Assembly: GCA_005776735.1 (NCBI GenBank)
Contig: SXOM01000056.1
Coordinates: 1 to 11,745, forward strand
Reading direction: 5' to 3'
Length of the DNA stretch: 11,745 bases
Source of the DNA: Pseudomonadota bacterium
GTDB taxonomy: Bacteria > Myxococcota_A > UBA796 > SXON01
A model generated the notes under the pieces. It was not told the DNA's origin and ran no database searches. It saw only the letters and a program-made list of their open reading frames with translations. The position numbers were made by a program, and so were the translations under genes. Below, in pieces: positions 1 through 6,559 of this stretch (positions within the stretch are counted from its first letter, which is position 1; each line of letters starts with the position of its first letter).

Positions 1-1120
1 CGGGGCCGAGCACGGTGAACTGGACGTCGGTGCTGCCCTCGGCGAACCAGAAGACCGGCACGTCGCCGGTGGCGCTCGGGGTGCCCAGGCGCAGCGCCGT
101 CCCCGGCACCGCCCACGCGCCGCGGACCTCGCCCGCCTGTAGCAGCTGCACCGACTGGGCGCCGTCCTTGTCGACCAGGGCCCAGGCGATCGGCCGGACC
201 GGGTCGGCGACCACCTCGATCGCGGCGCCGTCGACCGCGGTGACCTCGGCGACGCCGACGTGGTCGGGGAACCGCACCTCGGCGACCCCGGCCGTCCCGA
301 GCGCGGCCCAGGCCGCGCCACGCTCGGATGCGAAGGCCGCGTCGACGATCTCGGCGGGGGCCGTCCACGCGCCCTGCAACCCCAGCGTGGCGGCGCTCAG
401 CTCCACGATCCGCTGCCCGGCGAGGTCCCAGACGAGCACCTGCTCTCCGACCTGGGCGAGCGCCCCGGGCGGGAAGCCCAGCGCCATGGTGCGCAGGACC
501 TCGAAGTTCGCGCCCACCGTGAGCTCGACCAGGGCGCCCTGCGCGGCCGAGGCGAGCACCAGCGTGTCGCTGTCGGCCAGGTAGGCGCACCCGGTGGTCC
601 AGTTGACCGCCTCGGCGACCACCGCGGGCAGCTTCGGGTTGCGGACGGCGCGCAGGTAGGTGTACGGGTCGTCCCCCTCGAGCGAGACGTCGAGGATCTC
701 GAGGTTGGCCCCGCCGGACTTGAGCAGGTACAGCTCGCCGTGCGCCGAGTCCAGGCACATGCCGACCGTCGGGGTCGGCGACTCGATCCGGCCGCTCGTC
801 CACACCGTGCCGCCGCGGCACACGCCCTCCTCGTCGAGCGTGCCGCCCACGCAGTAGTCGCCGGTGGGGTGGACGTAGGTCTCCTGCAGGTACCGGAAGG
901 TCGTGCCCGCGTGGTCGAGCGCGAGCACGACCCCGGTGAGCGGGTTGACCATCGCGGCGTCGACGCCCTCCTGGCCGGGCAGGCTGCCCGTGACGACCTC
1001 CTCGGCGGTGTACGACGTGCTCGCCGGGGCGCCGGTGTCGGCGGTGTCGGGCGCGGGCGAGGTGTCCTCGGGCGCGGGCGCGTCGTGGCGGCACGCGGCG
1101 AGCCAGGCGGCGAAGATCAT
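1..1120 (-). CDS. Propeller-like lipoprotein, 3' end cut by window edge
   Basis: The frame is open for 373 codons from the ATG at 1120 to the left edge, so the C-terminus is missing. The protein starts MIFAAWLAAC, a 9-residue hydrophobic signal ending in a canonical lipobox (LAAC) with Cys10 as the likely lipidated residue. An Asp/Thr/Pro linker (PAPDTADTGAP) follows. The rest shows repeated short beta-strand phrases such as AHGELYLLKS, GCAYLADSD, EQVLVWDLAGQRIVEL and RPIAWALVDKDG, the usual look of a YncE/quinoprotein-like beta-propeller; this fold call is inference. The start is fixed by a GGAGG site 4 nt upstream. Its ATG overlaps the TGA of the preceding propeller gene (ATGA), so the two are probably translationally coupled. 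No enzymatic motif is visible. A role as a surface sensor, scaffold or binding protein is possible but unproven. Confidence 0.8.
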   Translation of the reverse strand, partial: MIFAAWLAACRHDAPAPEDTSPAPDTADTGAPASTSYTAEEVVTGSLPGQEGVDAAMVNPLTGVVLALDHAGTTFRYLQETYVHPTGDYCVGGTLDEEGVCRGGTVWTSGRIESPTPTVGMCLDSAHGELYLLKSGGANLEILDVSLEGDDPYTYLRAVRNPKLPAVVAEAVNWTTGCAYLADSDTLVLASAAQGALVELTVGANFEVLRTMALGFPPGALAQVGEQVLVWDLAGQRIVELSAATLGLQGAWTAPAEIVDAAFASERGAAWAALGTAGVAEVRFPDHVGVAEVTAVDGAAIEVVADPVRPIAWALVDKDGAQSVQLLQAGEVRGAWAVPGTALRLGTPSATGDVPVFWFAEGSTDVQFTVLGP

Positions 1121-2457
1121 GGGGCCTCCGCCAAGGACGCGGTGGCGAACCCGACCGCGGAGCCGGTGGCCCCCGTGCCGGAGTACCACATCCACAGCTC
1201 GTCCCCGACCACCGCGATGGGCGCGCTCAGGACGGAGTTGCTCTCCCAGGTGCCCGGCGTCTCGGGCGGCACCAGCACCGGCTTTTCGGCGCGCACCCAG
1301 TGCAGGCCGTCGCGGCTCGCGGCCCAGCCGACCGTGAACGCGCCGGTGTCGCCGGCGGTGTAGGTCATGTAGTACCAGCCGTTGAGCTGCACCACTTCGG
1401 TCGCCTTGACCTGGTTGGCCTCCCACGCCAGGTACTCGGTGTCGCCTTCGAACACCGGGTTCTTGCAGTACCGGTTCCAGGTGTAGCCGTCGGGCGAGTA
1501 GGCGTAGCCGACCTTGTGGTAGCCGGTGGAGTACCACATCTCCCACCAGCCGTCTTCGCGGGCGATCACGCTCGGGTGGGCGACGGCGGAGCCGGCCCAA
1601 CCGGACTCTTCGTCGGTCCACTCGAAGACCGGGTTCTCGGGCACGTCCTCGACGTGGACGGGGTCGTCGCCGACCGCGAGGCCGATGGTCAGGTTGCCCG
1701 TCTCTTCGCTGCGACCGGTGTAGTACATGTACCAGCCGTCGGCGCCCTGGAGCACCATCGGGGAGTTGGTGCTGTACCGCCGCCAGCTCCCCTCCACGCC
1801 GTCGCCGGCGAAGATGGGGTTGCGGAGGTCCTTGGTCCACACCCGGCCGTCGGGCGAGGTGGCGACACCCACGATGTAGTCGACCTCGGCGGTGCCGGCG
1901 TACCACATGACCCAGCCGTCGTCGGTCGGGGCGACGGAGGGGACGATGGTGCCCACCTCGTCCCAGGTGCCGGCCTCGCCGGGGGGGAGGACCGGATTGC
2001 CCGCGTACCGGGCGAACGTCGGCGTCCACGGGACCTCGGTGACCACGGTCTCGTCGCGGGTGAGCCCGTCGGCCCAGCCGAAGGGCTTGACCTCGACCGA
2101 CACGACGGTGCGGGCCTCCTCGTCGCCGAGGCGGGCGACCACGAGCACGCTGTGTTTGCCGGAGGCGAGGCCGCTCACGCAGGCTTCCGTGCCGCCGTCT
2201 TCGCGGGTCTGCAGGTCGGCCCCGATGGCGTCGTCGCCCATCCAGACGTCGACGGTGACGTCGTCGACCGCGGCGCCGTCGCGGGTGACCTCGATGGCGA
2301 AGCAGGCCTCCGCACACTCGTCGATGGGCTGGGTGGGGGCGGTGCTGGTGACCACGAGCGGCCCGACCGCGGCGGTCTCGCCGGTGTCGTCGTCGGGCAT
2401 GTCCGGCAGCGGGAAGCCGGTGTCGTCGGTGGCGCACGCCCAGAGCAGCAGGATCAT
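1117..2457 (-). CDS. Five-bladed beta-propeller lipoprotein, GH43/GH32/GH130-like fold
   Basis: A 446-residue exported protein. The signal is only MILLLWA before Cys8, then an Asp/Thr linker (about 9-30). Residues 31-125 look like an Ig-like beta-sandwich. Residues 146-446 contain five copies of one blade motif: Asn/Lys-Pro-Val/Ile-Leu/Phe at 154, 213, 275, 333 and 392, each followed by a Met-aromatic-Tyr strand (MWY 184, MYY 244, MWY 307, MTY 364, MWY 423). SPDG or SRDG turns sit near 201, 321 and 381. Five blades of about 60 residues are the known architecture of the arabinanase/levansucrase/invertase fold (GH43, GH32, GH68, GH130). I could not assign the catalytic acidic residues, so it may bind rather than cut glycans. 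It lies second in a three-gene operon, with its ATG overlapping the TGA of the PHP-like hydrolase gene. The start has GGAGG 5 nt upstream. Confidence 0.85.
   Translation of the reverse strand: MILLLWACATDDTGFPLPDMPDDDTGETAAVGPLVVTSTAPTQPIDECAEACFAIEVTRDGAAVDDVTVDVWMGDDAIGADLQTREDGGTEACVSGLASGKHSVLVVARLGDEEARTVVSVEVKPFGWADGLTRDETVVTEVPWTPTFARYAGNPVLPPGEAGTWDEVGTIVPSVAPTDDGWVMWYAGTAEVDYIVGVATSPDGRVWTKDLRNPIFAGDGVEGSWRRYSTNSPMVLQGADGWYMYYTGRSEETGNLTIGLAVGDDPVHVEDVPENPVFEWTDEESGWAGSAVAHPSVIAREDGWWEMWYSTGYHKVGYAYSPDGYTWNRYCKNPVFEGDTEYLAWEANQVKATEVVQLNGWYYMTYTAGDTGAFTVGWAASRDGLHWVRAEKPVLVPPETPGTWESNSVLSAPIAVVGDELWMWYSGTGATGSAVGFATASLAEAP
1125..1129 (-). promoter_or_regulatory. Shine-Dalgarno site deciding the start at 1120
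   Basis: On the minus strand GGAGG lies 4 nt before the ATG at 1120, inside the 3' end of the upstream gene. It supports the short 9-residue signal peptide over any longer upstream start. Confidence 0.7.
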
Positions 2458-4112
2458 CGGCGCCTCCGCAGCCAGAGGGGGGCGAGCGCCGCGCACAGGA
2501 GCGCCGGGAGCGCGGTTCCCCCGCTCTCGCACGCGCATCGGTGGGTGGGGCCGGGCTCGCCAGGGTCGCCCGAGTCCGGGTCGGGGAGCACCGGGCCGGT
2601 GTCGTCCGAGGCGGTGTCGGCGGTGTCGGTGCCGGTGTCGGCGGTGTCGCCGGTGTCGGCGGTGTCGCCGGTGTCGGGAAAGCAGTCGGGGTCGTCCGCC
2701 GCGGCGATGCCGTCGCAGTCCTGGTCGGCCTCGGCCTTGGCACAGGCTTCGAGCGCTCCCGGATTCACCCGTGCGTCGTCGTCGTCGCAGTCGCCCTCGC
2801 CCGTGGTGTAGCCGTCGCCGTCGTGGTCGGCGCCGGCGCCGTCGAACCAGGTCGGGGTGCTCCACACGTGGTCCAGCGTGGAGGTGCCACCGTCGTCGCA
2901 GCCACCCTCCCACCACACCGAAGCGTCCATCTCGACGTCGACGAAGACGTGCTCCGGAAGTTCGGCGGCGGGGATCGTGACCTGCCAGGTGCCGCCCGAC
3001 GACATGCTCATCGCCCAGACGCCCGCGGGCCCGACGGCGTCGATGCCGAGGATGGACGCCACCGCGTCGGTGGGCACCCGGGCCTCGACCACGAGGTCCT
3101 GCCCGGCTTCGAGGGGGACCTCTTCCCCCATGCCGCCGACCACGGTGCCGTCGACCAGCCGCAGCTCGACCACCAGCGGCAACTTCGGCCCGGTGGTCGC
3201 GTAGGTGCGGCGCTCGGCCATCGCGTCGTGGATGGCGGTGCGATCGAACGTGGCGGACGCCGACTGGAACATCACGGTCAGGCCCGAGCCGTACGGCTGG
3301 TCCTGCACGGTGTCGAGGTCGCACACCTGGCCGGGGTGGGTGTCGTGGTTGTCGCTCCCGGCCACAAAGCCGATCCGGTGCCCGAAGCCGGCCGGGTCGA
3401 GCGCCGTCATCACGGTGCCGCCGCCGAAGTAGCCCGACCACGGCACGTCGAAGTCGGAGGTCGCGTCGAGCGAACTGCCGTGCTCGGAGTACACCTCGAC
3501 CACCGGCTGCCACGCCGCTTCGAAGCAGCCCCAGTCCGTCGCCATCGGCTTCTTCACGCCGGGGTGGTGGGGGATCAGGAACGCCGGCCCGAACGCCGCG
3601 GTGAGCCCGTTCATGAAGTCGTCGAGCGCCCCGCAGTCGGCGACCGCGTTGCTGGTGCTGCCGCTCGGCTGGGTGTCGACCATCGCCAACGTGTCGAGCG
3701 TGGCCTGGTCGCCGAAGAACAGCAGCGAACGATGGCCGATGTCGCTGCCGTCTTCCAGCTCGACGAAGACCTCGGCGCCGGGGACGGTGACGAAGCCCGC
3801 CGTCGGGTCGTCCGCGGCGTTGACGTGCTGGAAGACCGCCAGGAAGTTCTCCTCCCCCGTGGTGGCCGCGACGGAGGTGACGTGGTCGAGGCTGGCGAAG
3901 AAATCCAGCCCGTTGTCCTTCGCGATCTGCGCGATGTCGAGGTACGCGCCGCAGGTGCCCGCTTCGCCGGTGGAGAAGCGCTCGCAGCTCCCGATGTCGG
4001 AGCTCCCGCCGTCGCCCGACGCCCCGGTGTGGGCGTGGACATCGCCGTAGTAGAAGCGGAGGCCCTCGAATTCGTCGGCGGCGAGGGCCACGGTGAGCGC
4101 GACGATCAGCAT
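2454..4112 (-). CDS. Secreted PHP/DUF3604-like metal hydrolase with MopE motif and MYXO-CTERM-like tail
   Basis: 552 residues. MLIVALTVALA is a short signal with a signal-peptidase-I-like ALA/AD junction. Residues 18-310 carry PHP-type metal ligands in order: GDVHAHT (H26, H28), LDH (D76, H77), PGAEVF (E114), PHHPG (H182, H183), SEHGSS (E210, H211) and GSDNHDTHPG (D254, H256, H259). This fits the PHP superfamily, closest in style to DUF3604 proteins. Substrate is unknown; PHP enzymes hydrolyse phosphoesters or related bonds. Residues 310-425 look like beta-sandwich. Residues 429-477 form a MopE-like Asp/Cys metal-binding segment (DHDGDGYTTGEGDCDDDD). A repeated Asp-Thr-Gly linker spans 480-506. 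The end is Cys526-Ala-Cys528, a hydrophobic helix (about 531-546) and RRRR, a MYXO-CTERM-like sorting signal. It is the first gene of a three-gene operon. No Shine-Dalgarno site precedes the chosen ATG. The frame stays open upstream to 4460, but that extension is Arg-rich and would bury the signal peptide. Confidence 0.85.
   Translation of the reverse strand: MLIVALTVALAADEFEGLRFYYGDVHAHTGASGDGGSSDIGSCERFSTGEAGTCGAYLDIAQIAKDNGLDFFASLDHVTSVAATTGEENFLAVFQHVNAADDPTAGFVTVPGAEVFVELEDGSDIGHRSLLFFGDQATLDTLAMVDTQPSGSTSNAVADCGALDDFMNGLTAAFGPAFLIPHHPGVKKPMATDWGCFEAAWQPVVEVYSEHGSSLDATSDFDVPWSGYFGGGTVMTALDPAGFGHRIGFVAGSDNHDTHPGQVCDLDTVQDQPYGSGLTVMFQSASATFDRTAIHDAMAERRTYATTGPKLPLVVELRLVDGTVVGGMGEEVPLEAGQDLVVEARVPTDAVASILGIDAVGPAGVWAMSMSSGGTWQVTIPAAELPEHVFVDVEMDASVWWEGGCDDGGTSTLDHVWSTPTWFDGAGADHDGDGYTTGEGDCDDDDARVNPGALEACAKAEADQDCDGIAAADDPDCFPDTGDTADTGDTADTGTDTADTASDDTGPVLPDPDSGDPGEPGPTHRCACESGGTALPALLCAALAPLWLRRRR
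2463..2467 (-). promoter_or_regulatory. Shine-Dalgarno site deciding the start at 2457
   Basis: On the minus strand GGAGG lies 5 nt before the ATG at 2457. It rules out treating the long open frame that extends upstream to 4359 as part of this gene. Confidence 0.7.
2595..2675 (-). repeat. Asp-Thr-Gly/Ala linker repeat
   Basis: An imperfect 9-base repeat (minus-strand unit GACACCGGC or GACACCGCC) encodes residues 480-506 of the PHP-like hydrolase, between the MopE-like segment and the C-terminal sorting tail. It is probably a flexible spacer holding the enzyme off the envelope. Shorter tracts of the same type follow the lipoprotein cysteines at about 1027-1050 and 7729-7767. Confidence 0.8.
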
Positions 4113-4124
4113 GGAGCGGCCCGG

Positions 4125-4133
4125 ACCATACCA
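4125..4133 (-). promoter_or_regulatory. Possible extended -10 element before the PHP-like hydrolase gene
   Basis: The minus strand reads TGGTATGGT, matching the TGn plus -10 pattern of an extended -10 promoter. Its end is 12 nt before the ATG at 4112, which would give a leader of about 5-6 nt. No convincing -35 hexamer lies 16-18 bp upstream. The absence of a Shine-Dalgarno site fits a nearly leaderless transcript. Confidence 0.35.
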
Positions 4134-4216
4134 CCGGCGGAGGGCGCGCGGTAGGGCGGTGCGCCGCGACCGTCCGGGCCTCGATCGTGGCCGGCGCGCA
4201 CCGCGCCACTCCGGGC

Positions 4217-4231
4217 CGGCCCTCCGGGCCG
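4217..4231 (-). terminator. Second GC-rich hairpin downstream of the small lipoprotein gene
   Basis: A perfect 6-bp inverted repeat (CGGCCC and GGGCCG on the minus strand, 3-nt loop) lies about 30 bases past the stop codon. There is no T-tract. Together with the hairpin at 4242-4261 it could slow or end transcription, but chance pairing is easy at this base composition. Confidence 0.25.
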
Positions 4232-4241
4232 CCGCGTTCTC

Positions 4242-4261
4242 CCCGGCCATCGCCGGCCGGG
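4242..4261 (-). terminator. Hairpin directly after the small lipoprotein stop codon
   Basis: A perfect 7-bp inverted repeat (CCCGGCC and GGCCGGG) with a 6-nt loop begins at the base next to the stop codon at 4262-4264. Its position suggests a 3' end structure for the lipoprotein mRNA. It lacks the T-run of an intrinsic terminator, so it may instead protect the 3' end or act with Rho. Confidence 0.35.
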
Positions 4262-5002
4262 TCAGTCGGCGGTGAACTCGACGCGCAGGTCGTGGACGAA
4301 GTCCAGCGGGATGAGGCCCTCGATCGTGGTGCTCTCCACCTCCGACCAGGTGGCCACACCGCCGCTCAGCGGGGCGCCGAGGTCGGTGATGTACCACTGG
4401 CCTTCGCGCGCGCCGCCCTCGAGCGGCTCGGTGTCGTCTTCGTCGCGGTGCGCGATCCACCGGTCCAGCGTGGTGGCGTCGGCGTCGAACCCAAAGGTCG
4501 CCCAGGCTTCACCGGACTCGGGGTCGTACCACACCACCGCTTCGGGGTCGGACTGGTCGGGCGGGCAGTCGGTCTCGGTCAGCGTCCAGGTGCCGCGGAA
4601 GGTCACGGTGTCGTCGCCGACGGTGTGCTGCGCGCCGCCTCCCGCATAGTGCAGCACACAGTCGCGCAGGCCGTAGCTCTCCAAGAGCGCCTCGTACGCG
4701 TCGTCGAAGTCCCACGCCAGGGAGTAGGTGAGCGTGTACGCGGTGAAGGCGGCCGCGGGGTGCCCGCCGGTGTCGGTGTCGGAATCGCTGTCGGTGTCGG
4801 AATCGCTGTCGGTGTCGGAATCGCTGTCGGTGTCGCGGTCGGGCCCGCCGCTGCAGTCGGGGCTGCCCCAACAGCCGTTGTCGTCGCAGTCGAAGTACCC
4901 GTCGCGGTCGCCGTCGCCGCCGTCGGCGCACTCGCCCGGCAGGTCGCCCTCGTAGCCGTCGGGCGCGCAGGCCATCAGGAGCAGGTGGATCGTCCAGCGC
5001 AT
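4262..5002 (-). CDS. Small lipoprotein with Asp-rich metal-binding-like segment and Asp/Ser/Thr repeat
   Basis: 246 residues. MRWTIHLLLMAC gives an 11-residue signal with Cys12 as the lipid site (LMAC). Residues 20-50 are Asp/Gly/Cys-rich (GDGDRDGYFDCDDNGC), like the MopE or thrombospondin-type-3 calcium-binding segments common in Myxococcota surface proteins. Residues 55-79 are a nearly perfect Asp-Thr-Asp-Ser repeat. Residues 84-246 form a compact beta-rich domain with cysteines at 115 and 146 and an aromatic-rich pattern; I do not recognise its family. The gene has 151 bp upstream and 149 bp downstream without coding sequence, so it may be its own transcription unit. A -10-like TATGAT lies at leaderless distance before the ATG and no Shine-Dalgarno site is present. 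It is probably a surface-exposed protein of unknown function. Confidence 0.8.
   Translation of the reverse strand: MRWTIHLLLMACAPDGYEGDLPGECADGGDGDRDGYFDCDDNGCWGSPDCSGGPDRDTDSDSDTDSDSDTDSDSDTDTGGHPAAAFTAYTLTYSLAWDFDDAYEALLESYGLRDCVLHYAGGGAQHTVGDDTVTFRGTWTLTETDCPPDQSDPEAVVWYDPESGEAWATFGFDADATTLDRWIAHRDEDDTEPLEGGAREGQWYITDLGAPLSGGVATWSEVESTTIEGLIPLDFVHDLRVEFTAD
4772..4835 (-). repeat. Perfect 18-bp tandem repeat, about 3.5 copies
   Basis: The plus-strand unit GTCGGTGTCGGAATCGCT occurs at 4772-4789, 4790-4807 and 4808-4825, with ten bases of a fourth copy at 4826-4835. The copies are identical. On the minus strand the unit encodes a six-residue period of alternating Asp with Ser or Thr in the small lipoprotein. 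Because the unit is a multiple of three, gain or loss of copies keeps the frame. Confidence 0.95.
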
Positions 5003-5008
5003 GCGGCG

Positions 5009-5014
5009 ATCATA
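5009..5014 (-). promoter_or_regulatory. Possible -10 box for a leaderless transcript
   Basis: The minus strand reads TATGAT, five of six bases of the sigma-70 -10 consensus, followed by exactly six bases and then the ATG at 5002. A start at the A of ATG would place this hexamer at -12 to -7. An AT-rich hexamer like this is rare in DNA of this composition. No good -35 match is visible 16-18 bp upstream, and there is no Shine-Dalgarno site. Confidence 0.45.
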
Positions 5015-5153
5015 GCGTGCTCACCACTTCGTCGGGTCGTCCCAGGGGGGCTCAACCCGGCGTGGACACCGCCCGCCGTCCGCAGATTTCACGTCGGCGC
5101 CGCGGCGCGCGCCCGCCTCGGAATCGGGAGCGGCCGGTCGCGGCGCGCCGCCC

Positions 5154-6557
5154 TCAGCGGCGTCGGAACGGGGACGGCGGCGCTTCGTCGCGGACGTACG
5201 CCCGGATCCACAAGGCGAGCCGCTCCCACTCGTCGGTGCGGTCGTCCTCGCGGTAGATGTGCCGCATCAGGCCGTGCCACGACTCGGGGAGGGACGGGGG
5301 CATCGGGCGGCGCGGCCGACTCGGGCGACTGGGGCCCGGGGGGCCCATGACCCCCTGGCCGCTGCACTCGTCGCCGAGCGAGCTGTCGTCGTAGTCGAAG
5401 GTCGGCAGCTCGATGGGCGGCCGCGGGTCGTCGGCCGCCATGCGGGCCTCGTCGAGCACCGCCGACAGGGAGTTGGCGGCGGCGATGCGCGCGGTCCACG
5501 GCTCGATGCCGTGGCGTTCACACACGAACTTGAGCCAGCTCGTGTGGTCGAACTGCGTGTGCACCACGCCCTGCTTCACGAACGGACCGATGGCCACGAC
5601 GGGCACGCGGAACCCGAGCTGATCGAAGCCTTCGGCCGCGTGGTCGTCTTCGGTGGTGGGCGGCGGCACGTGGTCGAAGAAGCCCCCGTGCTCGTCGTAG
5701 GTGATGAGCAACAGGCAGCGGTTCCACTGCGGCGAGCGCGACAACGCCTTGTAGACCGCGGCCAGGAACTCCTGTCCCATCGCGGGGTGGTGCGGCGGGT
5801 GGTCGTCGTTGAACGCGAACCCGGGGTCGAGCCAGGTGACCGGCGGCAAGAAGCCGCCCTCGGCGTCGGCCACGAAGTCTTCGAAGGTGTGGCGTTCGTT
5901 GATGTTGAACGCGCCCTCCAGGAGCGCCAAGAAGGGCAGGTCGGTGTAGTAGTAGCGGCCTTCTACACCGGCTTCGGCGAGCTTGCCCCACACGTGGGGG
6001 ATGGCGTACACGCCGTCGACGGGCCAGTCGTTGCCGCGCATGCCGTCGGAGGTGCCGCAGTGCCCGTAGAACCGATTGGGCCAGGTGGGCCCCATCACCG
6101 AGCAGAAGTAGGCGTCACACAACGCGTACTCGTCGGCCAGGGCGTAGGAGATGGGCAGGTCGGTGCGCTGCTGGTACTGCATGACCCCGGGGCCGCCGTA
6201 GTCGACCACGAAGCCGTCGTTGAGCCCGCCGTTGAACTGCTCGTGCGAGGAGTCCCAGCCGTGGTGCGGATCGGACACGCAGTCGATCTCGTTGGGGTAC
6301 ACCGGCACCGGCGCGCCCGTGTCGTCGAGGTTCTGCATGTCGGCGGTCAAACCGTCGACCTCGGCGTCGCCCTCGAGGAGGGAACGCGCGCCGAAGTAGT
6401 GGTCGAAGGAGCGATTCTCCATCATGACCACGATGATGTGGTCGATGGTGGCGGGGGCCGCTTCGCCGGTGTCGCCGCCTTCGGGTTTGCACGCCTGAGC
6501 CGCGGCGAGCGCCCCGACCCCTCCGGTTGCCAGGACCTGACGCCGCGTGACACGCAT
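5154..6557 (-). CDS. Tat-exported phospholipase C/acid phosphatase-like phosphoesterase
   Basis: 467 residues of the phosphoesterase family that includes bacterial phospholipase C and AcpA acid phosphatase. The N-terminus (MRVTRRQVLATGG) has a twin-arginine motif, and Cys23 with a following DTG linker suggests possible lipidation, although AQAC is a weak lipobox. Family motifs appear in order: MMENRSFDHYFG (45-56, with metal ligands), GPTWPNRFY (156-164; Thr158 is the probable nucleophile by family analogy), TWLDPGF (241-247), TYDEHGGFFDHV (286-297) and FDHTSW (336-341). A Pro/Arg-rich spacer (about 400-424) precedes a helical tail. It probably cleaves phosphate esters of lipids or other substrates outside the cytoplasm. 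I chose the ATG at 6557 over the GTG at 6563 because GGAG lies 5 nt before the ATG. It follows the OB-fold lipoprotein gene by 2 bp, so the two are likely co-translated. Confidence 0.92.
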   Translation of the reverse strand: MRVTRRQVLATGGVGALAAAQACKPEGGDTGEAAPATIDHIIVVMMENRSFDHYFGARSLLEGDAEVDGLTADMQNLDDTGAPVPVYPNEIDCVSDPHHGWDSSHEQFNGGLNDGFVVDYGGPGVMQYQQRTDLPISYALADEYALCDAYFCSVMGPTWPNRFYGHCGTSDGMRGNDWPVDGVYAIPHVWGKLAEAGVEGRYYYTDLPFLALLEGAFNINERHTFEDFVADAEGGFLPPVTWLDPGFAFNDDHPPHHPAMGQEFLAAVYKALSRSPQWNRCLLLITYDEHGGFFDHVPPPTTEDDHAAEGFDQLGFRVPVVAIGPFVKQGVVHTQFDHTSWLKFVCERHGIEPWTARIAAANSLSAVLDEARMAADDPRPPIELPTFDYDDSSLGDECSGQGVMGPPGPSRPSRPRRPMPPSLPESWHGLMRHIYREDDRTDEWERLALWIRAYVRDEAPPSPFRRR

Positions 6558-6559
6558 GT

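Noticed and set aside
2541..4154. Long plus-strand open frame opposite the PHP-like hydrolase, and similar ones at 260-1363, 1300-2811 and 5259-6620
   Set aside because: These are antisense shadows typical of very GC-rich DNA. Their translations are His/Val/Gly/Arg-rich without motifs, while the minus-strand frames carry recognisable domains.
1117..4359. A single 1080-residue minus-strand open frame
   Set aside because: Only its last 446 codons are the propeller lipoprotein. The part upstream of 2457 is an Arg-rich out-of-frame shadow of the PHP-like hydrolase, which has clear motifs in its own frame; a strong GGAGG marks the internal ATG.
4772..4835. Possible CRISPR array
   Set aside because: The repeats are directly abutting 18-bp units without spacers, inside a coding frame, and they encode an Asp/Ser/Thr linker.
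5050..5055. TTGAGC on the minus strand as a -35 box for the small lipoprotein gene
   Set aside because: It is 35 bp from the -10-like hexamer at 5009-5014, about twice the spacing needed.
5140..5151. A 12-bp perfect palindrome (GCGGCGCGCCGC) just after the phosphoesterase stop codon, considered as operator or terminator
   Set aside because: It has no loop and no T-run, and short palindromes of G and C are expected often at this base composition.
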